A stretch of DNA of 64,000 nucleotides. Origin: Hypholoma sublateritium FD-334 SS-4. Taxonomy: Eukaryota; Basidiomycota; Agaricomycetes; Agaricales; Strophariaceae. The notes under the pieces are model-generated. The model saw only the letters and a program-made list of their open reading frames with translations. It had not been told where the DNA came from and ran no database searches. Positions 11,942 to 23,875 of the stretch are shown here, piece after piece. The position numbers and the translations under genes were made by a program. The first letter of the stretch is position 1. Each line of letters opens with the position of its first letter. The stretch covers positions 477,700 through 541,699 of the forward strand of contig KN817520.1 of NCBI GenBank assembly GCA_000827495.1, read 5' to 3'.

Positions 11942-14291
11942 TTACATCTTGGGCTTGATCTCTCGGAGGCGAGCATGTTGCATACTCTCATCTAAGGATT
12001 AAGAACACATCAACACATGCAAACTGGCAGGGCAGAAAACAAATGCGTACAATTGGCTTCGTAGAGTCTATCTCCTGGAATGGCAGCGATATGCGAGCTG
12101 ATATTGGACGTGTCTACCAAGTCAGGAGTGATATTGGCTATTGAGGTTGCGCCCAGCAAACGCATGTTCATCTCAAATTCATCCTATGTGTACATGGTCA
12201 TCACAAGTTGCAAGATTAAAGCAATCAAGCCACTTACATGCAAGATTTGCAGTGCCTTCTCTACACCCTCCTGTCCGTACGACGAGAACGCATATAAAAA
12301 GGGACGCCCGACTCCCACAGCCGTCGCGCCCAGCGCTATCGCTTTGAGAACATCGGTCGCCCTTCGTACACCTCCGTCGACGAAAAGTTGGAATTTCTCG
12401 TTCGGGAAGCTCAGGCCGCGTTTCTCCTTCAGGTGGGTCACGACCTCCACGAGCACCTCGATGCCGGACCGCGCGAAGTCCAGCTGGCGGCCTCCGTGGT
12501 TGGAAAGAACCACCCCAGCGAGTCCCAGATCGTAGGCCTTGAGAGCATCTTCCCATCGCTGAACACCCTTCAGAATCAATGGCACTGGAAGAAAGCGCGG
12601 TAAGTAGGGTAATACATTCGAACAATAAGCGTACTTACTATTTGTGATGCTCTTGAACCAGGCAAGGTCTGCCCATTTCAATCCAGGATCGATAAACGAC
12701 TAAAAGATGATCAGAACTCATATACAAAATAACTTTGGGAGTAATCACGCTTATAGCCCTAGCGGCTCCTTGCGATCTATCGACGCCGTCTGAACCAGAC
12801 TTCCTGACCTCCGACGGATCATCAGCCTCGAATTTCATTCGCATATCCTGGTCATTGATCATATTGAGAACAACAGAATGCTCAATGCGAGGAACATTAC
12901 CTTTTCGCGCCGACCAAGCTGAGGCGCGTCTACGGTGATGAATAGTCCCTTTATACCACGTTTCTCGGCATGCTGAACAATGCGTTTGGTGATATCTCGG
13001 TCCTTGTTAACATATCTAGATGATGATTACAATGAGTGAGCAGAATACCTCAATTGTGATGCAAGGTGTAGAACTCACAATTGGAAAAATTGTACTTGTC
13101 CTGGCTGAGCAGCATCCAAAATCTCATCGAAAGAACACGATGCCAGTGTGGGTATCTGTTGATTCAAAGTGAAGATGAGGATGCAGTAAGGCCAAGAGGT
13201 AAACAACATTGATACCATTTGTATCACTCCATGTTTCGCAGCCGCTCTGGTCAGATTGAGTTCACCGTCAGGGTGTCCAAGTTTTCCAAGTGCCGTTGCA
13301 GTCTAAACATCCAAATAATTGATATTCGAGATTCAAAGGTGTATTCTGTGCTTACAATGTAAACGGGCATGCTTGAGCGATGTCCCAATATCGTGGTTGA
13401 CCAGTCAACCTTTGTCACATCAACGAGGATTTGTGGGCGGAACCACAGCCTTACAGATTTGGAGAGTTAGAGAATAGACGCGAGGAGTAGAAAAATAAAG
13501 CGTGCCTATGGTATGCAGCATGATTCTCTCGATTTGTGATTTCATCATCTGCAGCAGAGGAATAATATGCCCAGGCTTTCTCAGCCATAACCTGCTTTGC
13601 AATAGCCTTCGGGGAAACCTAAGAAGGAATACAACATATATGAAAGCATCAAACGTACCTCAAAGTCGTGGAGATTTAATATTTCGTCGAGAGGCGGCCT
13701 GTTGGATATGCGCTCTTGACGTGCTTTCTCCTCGTCCGTTACCGTGATTTCGACCTTCTTCACGGTGTTTGGTGCCACTGGACCTAAGCTTTATTACGTA
13801 TCTTAGCCTCACATATGTAATTTGACAGAATAGAAGATATTCACTGCTTATTCACAGGGAGGTTCGTGGTGATCGCGTCTGGGGGGTGAATTGGGTCGTA
13901 CTCTTGTCTGCATCGACAGTTTAAAGTTTTGGCAGTTGTAACTGAGAGGTTCTCATTGCGCACTTACGTAGCATCCTTTCCCGCGTACTTGAGAATAATC
14001 TTGCTACCGCCTGAGTTTCTCCGGTGAGGTTCTGTACTCCACAGGGTTTGAACTAAATTCTATCACACCTGGGTGCTCTGTAGAAACAAGCTTCAGTTAC
14101 AGACTCAGGGCTTAACATGATACACGTACCATCCAGGAACTCCGTTACATCGTAGACATTACCTGGTAAGATGTCTCAGAGGCAATCATACTGTTGAACA
14201 GAATAGGCGCACCATGAACTATGATCCAGCAACTCTCGCGACTGTTATGCGTTGCAACTTCCTGTCCATCGAGGTATTTCGGAGCAGACAT
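11942..14291 (-). CDS. CYB2: Flavocytochrome b2, L-lactate dehydrogenase (cytochrome)
   Basis: Oxidises L-lactate (or a related 2-hydroxy acid) to the 2-oxo acid and passes electrons through FMN and heme b to cytochrome c. The N-terminal cytochrome b5 domain starts MSAPKYLDGQEVATHNSRES and, across three introns, reads VYDVTEFLDEHPGGSKIILK, carrying the HPGG heme ligand. The FMN barrel follows: VAPNTVKKVEITVTDEEKAR linker, VMAEKAWAYYSSAADDEITN, the active-site SNHGGRQLDF and the FMN-phosphate segment LFVDGGVRRATDVLKAIALG, then VGVGRPFLYA. The last exon gives MQHARLREIKPKM with TAA at 11944-11942. No mitochondrial presequence precedes the b5 domain at this ATG, unlike yeast Cyb2, so it may be cytosolic or have an unseen 5' exon. 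Paralogues acting on other hydroxy acids are possible. Confidence 0.9.
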
Positions 14292-14646
14292 AACTGTGGG
14301 GGTAATCAAAGACTGGACTGAGATACACAAGAGAAAGGTCAATGGCCAATGCGAGAACACTGGAGCTGGTCGAGGCCCTGTACGTTGAGCTATCCACAGT
14401 GTGTGATTGGACCGGTAAAGAGATTCAAGAGGCCGTTCAGCCTCGTTCAGCTCTATATAAGCGGGCCGGCACCCCGCATCCCCGTGTTCTAAAAACAGAA
14501 CCCGGAACGCGGGGAGCTCTTCCGCGCTCCAATTTGCGGCATGTAAGTACCACTTGCGGCATGCAAGGTCACGTAGAAATTTTATTTGGCAATCTTACAG
14601 CGACAGATACTCTCTAGAATATTATCGGGAGCCCGCAATCTGAGAG
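14292..14646. promoter_or_regulatory. Promoter region of flavocytochrome b2
   Basis: 355 bases between two minus-strand genes. A TATA-like CTTATATAG (minus strand) lies at about 14453-14461, roughly 165 bases upstream of the b2 start, which is plausible for a core promoter with a leader. The palindromic CCCGCATCCCCGTGTTC...GAACGCGGGGAGC around 14475-14515 could form a hairpin. No gene seen. Confidence 0.4.
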
Positions 14647-16685
14647 TTATGTACTGATTACCTCAACACCCGGCCAAACTTTCTTTCCCTTGATCCATGT
14701 GCTGAGAATTACGCCCTGCTTATCCATCACAACGAGGTCAGCATGTGCACCGGAGCGAAGAGTTCCTTTTGTGTCTTCAATGCCTAAGCATCTAGAGAAA
14801 GCCGAGGTCAAAACTATTGCTTCTTGTAAACGTTCGCGACGATAACGTACTTAGCGGGATTATAGGTGGCACATTTGATGGCCTCGCCCAGAGAACATCC
14901 TGTGAAACGTGAAAAGTTGCGCACACACGTATCAAGAGTTACAACGCTGACGAAGAAGGTCAGAAGTTGTCTTGATATGACCATTAAATTAAGTACAACT
15001 GACCTTCCCGCCAAAGTATTGGTCCCTTCTATGAAAAGGCGGTCCCCATCCTTGACGAAGCGCTTTCCATCACGCCATTCATGAACGCCATCTTTGAGGT
15101 GTGGGTCAAGAATTTTCTGAGCTACAAATCCAAAATGGTTAGGGAAGATCAGTGTCAGATCCTGACTCATTGACGGACCATCCGTTATGAGAATACAGCC
15201 TTCAGGGTGAGAGGAGTAAGCTAGCTACAGTTCTTAGTGCCAAAAAAACAAATGAGCAAGAGAAGTGCTCACTCGGACAGAGTTTGGATGGACATGAATT
15301 CCATCGACAATTAACCCATAAAAAGGGCGGTCAAAAGCCATGTCTGCAACTTGGCCTTTGTCAAGGTGTAAACTAGGCCTGCTTTCCTTCCGGACTGGAA
15401 TATTTAAACGAATTCTATTATCTTTCAAAGGGCTCCCGTTTCGCGTGGGAGAGGACTGCGACGAATCAGGTGAATCAGATTTCGGTGTCTCGTTTGGAGT
15501 GACTGCTTCCAGGCCAGATGTTGAAGGTGTATCAGGATAACGAGAGTCGTCATTTATGATGGGCGCGGAGAGATGAGGAGATGCACCCAATAACCCGATG
15601 ATGGAAGGGTCCCTGTGGTGGAGTTGCGGCATCGCATTGAACAAGTGGGTGATCAGGCGCGCACCGCGCAGGACAGCCTGTGTGGCTATTTCAGTATGAG
15701 CAGCGCTGAAAAGCAATCATGAGGATTGAGCAACCATTGGGAGACAGGATTGGACGAGCGTTACGAACCTGTGTCCGATTGAAAAAGCAATTCCCTTCTT
15801 AGTGAGTTCGTCCAGCGCATCCATTACTCCCGGGATTTCGGGAGCAGCAGTGATCAGCCGGACAGCAGGATTTTGGTCGCCAGTCATTACCCAATCTTCT
15901 GTATCGACGAGGTTCTCCGATCCATAAGCTTCTTCGAAGGACTTAAATCCGTCCACAGCAGGAAGTAGATATCCCGGCCTATGGGCACCGCGTTTGTCGT
16001 AGTCGATGAAGGGACCTTCAGCGTGCCATCCAAGAAGTGTGGCGGAAGTCGGGGTGGAGAATGGTTTCAGAAGATTAAGAAGCTTTGGGTATTTAGCTTT
16101 CTCTTGAGTCTATTGTAGAGCTTAGCTCTGAAAACGTTGTTACAAGCGATAGTGTATATCGTACAATTATAGTGGGCAAGATCCTAAGAACATAAATCAG
16201 TTACAAGTTCCTGAGCAACCTATGCAGCACGCGTACGATGTCACACCAGTTTCTACGATCCTTTCCGCGATCATTTGCATGCCTTGGTGGTAGGCTTCAT
16301 CGTTATCTTCGTATATTGAAAAATCAAATCCATAGGCTCCGTTTATTTGGATATCTAACAGTCCAGGGCTATAGAAATAAATTAGATGAGATGCCGCTCT
16401 TAAAATCAATAGGCGAGTAAGGAAAGCTGCTCACCTCAATATGTTTCCGCCTAGATCAATCACTGTAGAGGGTCGATCCCTGCGGTTATAAAATGTTTTC
16501 TGGCGTAATGATTGAAGATGATAAGATAACTGGTGCATTTCCACTGTACTGATGGATCTACTTACCTGGGCATCCAAGATCAGTCCACAAGTCTCGTCGA
16601 CCCATAAATCTTTCTTGATGAGACTTCCGTCTTCCTGAGGGAGCAAGCAATTTGTGAAGCAGACAAGTCCGTTGGGGGAAGTCAT
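14647..16685 (-). CDS. nagA: N-acetylglucosamine-6-phosphate deacetylase
   Basis: Removes acetate from GlcNAc-6-phosphate in the catabolism of chitin-derived amino sugar (cytosol). Exons give MTSPNGLVCFTNCLLPQEDG, STVIDLGGNILSPGLLDIQI followed by NGAYGFDFS, the metal-binding LLGWHAEGPFIDYDKRGAH, APEIPGVMDALDELTKKGIA, SIGH, LITHLFNAMPQLHHRDP, GLIVDGIHVHPNSVRLAY, ILITDGPS and the closing GIEDTKGTLRSGAHADLVVM. All metal/substrate His motifs of the family are present. Between SIIGLLGASPHLSAPIIND and the KGQVADMAFDRPFYG strand there is an insertion of some 60 Ser/Pro/Asp-rich residues, probably a surface loop. The bacterial family is about 380 residues; this one is longer because of that loop. ATG at 16685-16683, TAA at 14649-14647. 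Confidence 0.92.
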
Positions 16686-19600
16686 CGGGGGGTGTGGTCA
16701 AGAATGGCTCGAGAGCAAGGTTTGCTTCTTAAGACTTGTCTCCGTTCTAGCTGTGTATATATATAGGAGATCAATGTCTTCAACCATATGGAATCCAGAG
16801 CGACCGCGATTGGACGCATGCACTCGACGCCTTCAGCCTAACTTTAGGATTGTTGCAGGTCATCTGAGCCAGTTGTCGCAATTGATATAAGCGCATCCTG
16901 GGTCGCTTCAGCACGTTCGTGCTGCTTTTCCACGTTGAACGATGTTTGCAGCCATATGAGTGTTTTAGAACAAGGAAGCCGCGGCTTGCCAGCGAGACGA
17001 TCCATTTCTGGCAGTGCCATCAAACTCCTTCGGCTTCACCTTTCTTCTGTACCACCACCAGCACATCCACTTAAAACGCATATATCTCGCTATCCAGTTG
17101 CACAGGACGCCGGAATGTTGCGCATATACACCATGAAATAACATAAATTTACCACCATGTTCTGATTTGGTTCATAGCTGGTGTAGCTAAAGTCCCGCTG
17201 GCATTTTCAATGAAAATTCCTGGGCCCTTGGACTTCACTGGATATTACCTTGAGGTCTGCCCGGAACATCTACAATATCTGAAGTACGTATTCCTTTTTT
17301 CCTATCAATACATTGCAATTAACCTGCTCTACAATGTTTAGTATTCTGCATATCACTGTTGCAGCATATTGTTCGGACCGGAGATGCCACATCACACCCC
17401 AAGTCCGCGATGAATGCAGATCGCTGAGGTTGCTCTAGAATTGGACATTGAGCGGTAGAGGACTGCCCAAATCTGGACGATATGGAGACTGTTTGAGGAC
17501 CAAACGATCTTCTCGTTGCTGGTGCACAAGTATTTGACCACAAACACATCCCATGCTACACCTTGTGCGGAGCGCACAGTGGAACGGTCAACGCGGTACT
17601 TGTCCTTGTTTTTCATTGAGATTGATTTAACCTCATCGGGCCAATAGAATATATGTTTTCAACTGTAGGCGCATACATACACACCGAAGGACCGTTATAT
17701 TCGTCTACAAATATCCTGTGTACGACATTATCTATCGTGACTAATCACTCCCAAACTGCCCTTGTGAGTTCATACACATGTCCCAACCCGCGGCCGATGG
17801 CAATTCCTTAACAAACTTAACGCCAGTACTCGGGTTTGAGGCGGCTTATGCCGCATCACCTGGCGCTCGCCACTGGCACGTTCCGAAGCAATTCGAGGGG
17901 TTTCGGAGTATCCTCATGACCCAAGCACATGCCAAATGGATCACCGCTACATCTCTGACGATGAGGTGATGTAGTTAATTTCCATTCTCTACATGGAATC
18001 GCTCAGTGAGCCTATTGGGCTTCCTTTTGAAATCCTTGCTGACTTATGGAAAAGCCTGCTGCTCCTACGCGCTCCAAAGCCTCATTATTCCGAAATTTGT
18101 CGCCTGCAAACACATGCCTGAAGGACTGTTCACACCCACGGGGGAATAGCGGCGCTTCATAAAGGACGTGCCGGGAGTCTTCGCACGGCTGCAACGCAAA
18201 GGCCGATGGGTGTACCCGCGTGATTTCACTCATCAGTCAAGGCAAAAACCTGTAGAGCTCATAGTCAATTTGACTGGACGAACGTCGGGTTTCACTCGGC
18301 CCAACGACCCGCCATGACCTGTTGAACTACGTGAATGTCGAGCCCAAAGGCAGGTGCAAGTTCAATATGATTAGTCAACACACCGCTTCGTGCCCGATTG
18401 ACGGCGGTGTTCGTTGGAGCGAAGGCTTGAATTCACAGCAATTTCCCAAATGTTACATCGGTCTCACGTCCTGAATACCATGGAAATTCGACAAATTCAA
18501 CCAAAGTTGGTACGCACGAAAAAAATTCTTAACTATTTTTATGAATCGCTTATTCCGCAACACTCCGCCAAAAATAGGGCCGGGTTAAAATAGGATGCTG
18601 CTCTCAACCGCTTTCTCATCGGCTGTCGGGCACACGTCGGATGCCAAAAGTCATACGTTACCGCCACCCGCAGCCAACATGTACTGACCGCTGATAGACA
18701 TCGAAATTTGTTCGATGTCTGGTGTACTTCTGCTATTCGAGAGACGGGCGCTCGGTTCATCTTCCGAGCTGTCGCTCCGCTGATTTGGCTCGTCTGTTGC
18801 TGGAGTCCGTATGCAACTGGGATCCAAGGAAAAGAGATAAACGCAGTCCCCTCGTCGCCATGGCCTATGCATGTGGGTGCGCGTACTACGCAGCCGTACG
18901 TACGGCCGGGTACGACTTACGCGACCTCTCGGCAACCATCAATGACTATCGCGTGCCAGTCGCGTGCGTAAATTATGGCGCAATGTGTGCACTTTTTCCA
19001 ATTGGCGCCCAAGTTTTCATCCAGACACAGCTGTGCAATGCTGCTCACTTGCACGCAAACGACGATTGACACCCAACATTAATAATTCTGTCCTGCGTTC
19101 CCTTGTTCTGTGACGATTTTTACATGCACGATGTCGTCTCTGTGGGCTTATCTCCTCGCCGAGGGTAACGAGGGCTATAATGCGTCAGTAGTACGCGAGA
19201 ATACGCGCGGTGGCCGTGGTAAGTCCTCACGACGCATTTAAGCGGGCTATTCCATTACATTCTACACTATCCTCTTGCTGATTGACTTAAACTTTAGCAG
19301 ACGTTAGTTTGCGTCTACAATCTTTGGGTAAATAACCCAAAGCTAGGCCTGTCGCGGGTGTCGAACTTCATCCACTTGCAAGCATAATGTGGACGAGGTA
19401 ATTAAATCAGTTGATTAAGATGAGTGTGCACATCTATGCCGTAACTCGAGAGTCGAGACGAGGACGCGGTTCCGGAAGCGCTCCTGCTGCGTCGCTTGGC
19501 TCCAGAAATCGAGTAATGCTCAGGTTATAATTGCACTCTCTGTTGGTTACTTTACTCCTAACTTTTACTTTCCCTTTGTAGGGAATGCACTCACTGTATT

Positions 19601-20000
19601 CAGTTCAGCCAAATCTAATTGATTTGATGCTGATGTTGACGTACATGCAGCACTCACAGATATCTAATCTGGGTAGCAAATAACGCGCGATGGCAGGAAA
19701 TAGCGCCGCTAATCTGCGTCTGCCAGTTGACTATCTGTAGGCGCTACTTTAATTCAGAAACCTGATTTTTCAGCCCCTTGCTGTATTATTATAGTCCATC
19801 TACCGTCTCACAGTTCAACACGAATTTACCGACTCGAAACGCTCGATACCCTGCCCCTCCAAAAGTCCTGCCATGATAATCAGTCAGAAACGCCCCTCAT
19901 CATACTTCGTGTGTGCGGCAGATGCATATATATGATCAGACGCTCGGGGCTGATTGATGGCCTGGGCTGAGCCTATTCATACATATGCACACAGTCGCCT
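16686..20000. other. Gene-poor region of ordinary base composition
   Basis: 3.3 kb with only short, unrecognisable reading frames (none above about 115 codons). A minus-strand frame at 18012-18233 has balanced composition but no recognised family. TA-rich patches occur around 16760 and 19420-19700. The first few hundred bases should hold the nagA promoter. Nothing else is supported. Confidence 0.5.
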
Positions 20001-21229
20001 CGCATCAAGCCCACTCCATCCGAACTCCATCAAACACCGCATTTTTCGTTGCCCGTTCTAAGTTCGTGAAATTTTCGTCGGAGGGCGGGAAATTCCAGTG
20101 TGCGTGGGTGCCCGACCAAGCGACCCTGCTACCGCCGACGGCTTGTCGTGGTCAAGTCGCAAAATCAACCGTCGAGCCTCAATATGACTTGACGGTGGCC
20201 TGCACTGGAGAGGCTGATGCTCCATGACTCCATGAGGCGTTTAACTTTAACTTGGGTGGCAGAGGAAGCCAAGTGGAAGCAGGCAAGCTCGCAGACTGAG
20301 CGTAGGTCGGCGCCACACGCCACCGCCCAGTGATGGCGCCAGGCGAGCCGAGCCGAGCCACGAACCATGCGCAGGGTCGTCAGGTCAGCTCAGCAGCCTT
20401 GCAATTTTTTGTCGTTACGTAGGACCTCGTCGAGGGGCACAGCACGAGGATATCGAGAGCGGGATGGCCGCCTCGTCGCGCGCGCCTTACCTAAAATTAT
20501 GGACGCCCACGCTTCGAGAACGCTCCCAATTTACTCCTGAGAACTCTCGCGGATCGCTCTGCGCACGCGAGCTGCGAGGCCACGTTCGAGAAGCGTCTGC
20601 ACCCGTAATAGCATTTGAGGCCAGAGGAGGCGTGTGCGGCGATGTTCTCCACAGAAGCGCTGTGCTGTGGGGACGCGGGCGCACTAGTGCTGCCGCACTG
20701 CTCCTTGCGGCGAACGCGCCGTGGGATGCACGCCCTCTGGATATATCAGGCAGGCGCGCCGATACGGCGCGTCCTGCGCGAGCACATGCGCGCGCGAATG
20801 CGATTTAGACAGTGCAGCGTCATGTGTCCCCGCGCCTCCCATGGTCGCCGAAAACAGGCGCCAGAGGGCCCCGGCTCGTACCACCTGTGGGCGTGGACCG
20901 GCACGCAGCCCCTTCGGGGCTGATATAGATATCGTGCCCATCGCGGCCGATACGGAAACATAGACATACTACGCGTTTTATGCAGGCGTTGCGGCGCAGT
21001 GCGGGGGACTCGGATCTCTGCCCGCCACCCTCTCGAGCCTCTGCTGCTCCGGTGCTCAGCGGCACACGACCTGAGCAGACCAGGGCCCGGGCTGGTCGTT
21101 GTAGCCCGGAGTACATACTGATTGTTGGCCAACAGTGCTTGACTCGGGAGGTGGTTCTCGGAGGCGCAGCGGGCGCCTTTGGCGGTGCCTTTCGAGGTCC
21201 CCCACGCCGGGGTATCATGGATCGCCTGC

Positions 21230-21287
21230 GTGGGAGGGCCGCCAGTCCCTTCCAGCCCCGCACATTCAATATCCAGCGCGCATCGCC
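21230..21287 (+). repeat. Dispersed GC-rich repeat, copy 1
   Basis: 58-base unit that opens GTGGGAGGGCC and closes ATATCCAGCGCGCATCGCC. Related units lie at 21429-21485 and 22288-22345, with weaker relatives near 20719-20780 and 21835-21890. Confidence 0.65.
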
Positions 21288-21428
21288 GCATCAGGCATCC
21301 GCGCTGGCGCATCGCGCGCCGCGCGCACATGGACGGCGCAGTATAATTAACCGCGCGTTCGCAGGCGCCCGCGCCGCCAATGGCGCCACGCAGTGTGGAG
21401 CCCCACACTGGCACGCGCGCCCCAGCGC

Positions 21429-21485
21429 GTGGGACGCCGGCCTGCCCCTTCAGGCGCGGGGGCTCGATATCCAGCGCGCGTCGCC
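21429..21485 (+). repeat. Dispersed GC-rich repeat, copy 2
   Basis: 57-base unit, GTGGGACGCCGG...ATATCCAGCGCGCGTCGCC, the copy closest to the apparent consensus. Confidence 0.7.
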
Positions 21486-22287
21486 GAATCGGGCTCGAGG
21501 CGAGGACGCGTGCTTAAAGTGTAATTTTAGTCAAACGGACCCGCACATTGACGGACAATTGAAGCGCGCCTGAGGGCCCCGCTGCACTGCACCCGCGCGG
21601 GGCGTCGTCTGACCCGTGCGTTCTTCGCCGGTGATTATCTGGTGTGCTTTTCGCGGTTTATCGGCCGGCGCGTGCGCGCGCGTGGGAGGCCCGCGTCCCC
21701 GTTTGAGCGGCGCACATGCAGACACCGAGCGCAGCGCGCCACGACGGGCTTCGGTGCGCGTATACATAGCCCGCACGCGAGCAGGCGGTGCGTGCGGGGC
21801 TAATTTTGCCCCCCGCGCGTGCACGGCGGCGGGTGGGGTGGGAGGCGCGTGTGCCGTATCTGGCCGCGCATGCCCAATCTCCAGCGCCCCGCGCCTAGAA
21901 AGGTAACGCCACCCCGCGTGTCGCGCAACGGCTAAGTACTATGTGAAGGCTAATTGGCAGCGTCATGCTCCGGCGGTGTATATTTGCGGCCCACTCACAG
22001 GCGCTCGGGGCGCACTTCTTCTGCCCTGCACACGGCGCCTGTCGACTCGCGACGATCGAGCCGCCGAACCATCGAGCTGAGCCGCCTAATTCAGCGCGAC
22101 CGACGATATCTGCGCGTCATCCCTGCTTCACCCGGGGCGCTGTGGGAGCAGCAGTTTCTCGTTCCAGCCCCATGCACGAAATAATCGCGGTGCGCTGCCC
22201 TAAACGCATAATCACAGGCCGCCCCAGTTGCTTTGCTAAAACTGCACGATCACAGCCCTCCACCACCCACCCGTTTACCCCGCCACT

Positions 22288-22345
22288 GTGGGATGCCAGG
22301 CGGCTCTTTCTGGCCGTGCACTCGCGATATCCAGCGCACCTCGCC
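22288..22345 (+). repeat. Dispersed GC-rich repeat, copy 3
   Basis: 58-base unit, GTGGGATGCCAGG...ATATCCAGCGCACCTCGCC, about 800 bases from copy 2. Confidence 0.65.
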
Positions 22346-22807
22346 AGATGGGGCGTGCTCGCGCGTATACATAGACCGTCAGGTAATTTGAAACAGCTCC
22401 TCGTGCGCGGTCAGAATTACGCGCAAGTTTACAGCGCGGAGCTAGATGCTTTGTTCTAGTCTCATACCGGCTGTATTTTTCATTCCAGAAAGTGGTGTCC
22501 ATATTGGCAAGCGCAGGAATCACAAGCGCCAATACGCTCATGTGTGCGAGCGTCCCGCTCGCTCCAATATCCGACCAAAAAATAGCTAAGACACTTCGCC
22601 GCATGGCCCGTGCCACACCCAGTACCATCTCTCGTTCCAGAAAATGCCGTCCGACCGGAAACAGTAAGTGCCGTTTTCAACTTTCTGAAAATCAGATTCT
22701 GAGTCTGCCGTGGCGAGCGACGCGCGGTGCTATACAAGCGCAATGCCCAACAGCCTGATCTTACTTGTTTATTCAACCTCAAGCACAAGTTTGTCCTGCT
22801 ACCCTAA

Positions 22808-23085
22808 GCGTGGAGGCGCTGAAATGCAATGCATATATACGCGCCGCGCACGAGACGCGCTCTGCTCTGCGCGCTGCGCTCTCAGGCGCGTCAAATGCTT
22901 GAGCCCGATGGCCCACCAGAGAAAAGGGGCTGGGATCTGTCGCCCGCGATCGTGTCCTCCTGCGCTGAGCGTGGAGGCGCGGACATGCGCCTATACGCGC
23001 CCGCGCTGAGCGCCGCGCTCTCAGGCGCGTGAGAGGCTCGAGCTCGACGTCCCACCAGAAAAAAATAGCGAGAACCGTTCGCCCA
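22808..23085 (+). repeat. Diverged tandem duplication, about 140-160 bp
   Basis: GCGTGGAGGCG...ACATGC...CGCGCTCTCAGGCGCGT...CCCACCAGA-AAAA...TCGCCC occurs twice: GCGTGGAGGCG starts at 22808 and 22969, and TCAGGCGCGT starts at 22882 and 23021. A shorter relative of its 3' half lies at about 22550-22605. The copies differ by substitutions and small gaps. Confidence 0.6.
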
Positions 23086-23539
23086 TCCGTACTACGTACC
23101 GTGCTCCCCAAAGATGTGTTCTATGTAATGACGGGCGCACGCGCGGGGCGCGGTGCTAGTCCCTTTTCTGCACGTTTTCCAAGTCGCCGTGGCCAGGCGC
23201 GCACCGCCGGGGCTGAACCACGGCAGGCGCGCCTGCTCGCGCGGCAAGTTACGCGCTGCTGGCCGTGCCCTTACTCGTAGTCGTCACCAGCTCTGCGCTG
23301 CGCCTGCGCGCGCGGTCAGGTATACTTACTTTAAGCTACGCACTGCTGGTCGTGTCCCGCCCCGTCGTCGTTACTAAATCGCGTGCGTCGTCCAGCGAGG
23401 CGCGCAACGCGTCCACCTACCGAACATCTATTATTTTTCAGGTTGCATTTACAGGGCCGACGCCCTCTTTCGTCGATCGCGAAGCACGTTGGGCGTGTGC
23501 GTTAACGGACGACCTTGCTTGGCTATGACAACCGCGGCG

Positions 23540-23875
23540 TCGTTCATCGCTCACCCCGTCCTCAGCCCCACACTCACCCTCGTTCCCCAGGTGCCTCCAC
23601 TTAATTTCTCCCCACCGCCTTCCACACCCAATATTCACCTCGCTCATTCTCGCTCCCACTTGATTAATTCATCACACTCACTTCCCCCCACCACACCCAC
23701 CACGCACTGCCCCACCCAACATACCCCCCACCCCCCGCACACACCCCCACGCACCCACGCCGTGCCTGCATTTACCCCCCATCTAACAATACCCTTACCC
23801 CCGCTATGTCCGTCGTCTCCTTCCCTCCAACCCTCTTCTCCCGCTCCCACTGCCGTTCTAATTCTCATTCTAAAT
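23540..23875. other. C-rich, G-depleted strand tract
   Basis: About 335 bases in which the plus strand is dominated by C (runs such as ACCCCCCATCT and CACCCCCCGCACACACC) with very few G. The minus strand is correspondingly G-rich and could form G-quadruplexes. A 132-codon Pro/Ser/Thr frame covers it but looks like a composition artefact. Confidence 0.7.

Noticed and set aside
14292..14360. Upstream extension of flavocytochrome b2 as a signal peptide (FSHWPLTFLLCIS...)
   Set aside because: The open frame starts at GTG, has no ATG, and reads like leader sequence ahead of the b5 start.
20746..21414. 222-codon minus-strand frame in the GC-rich block
   Set aside because: No ATG-supported domain, composition follows base content, and it overlaps repeat units.
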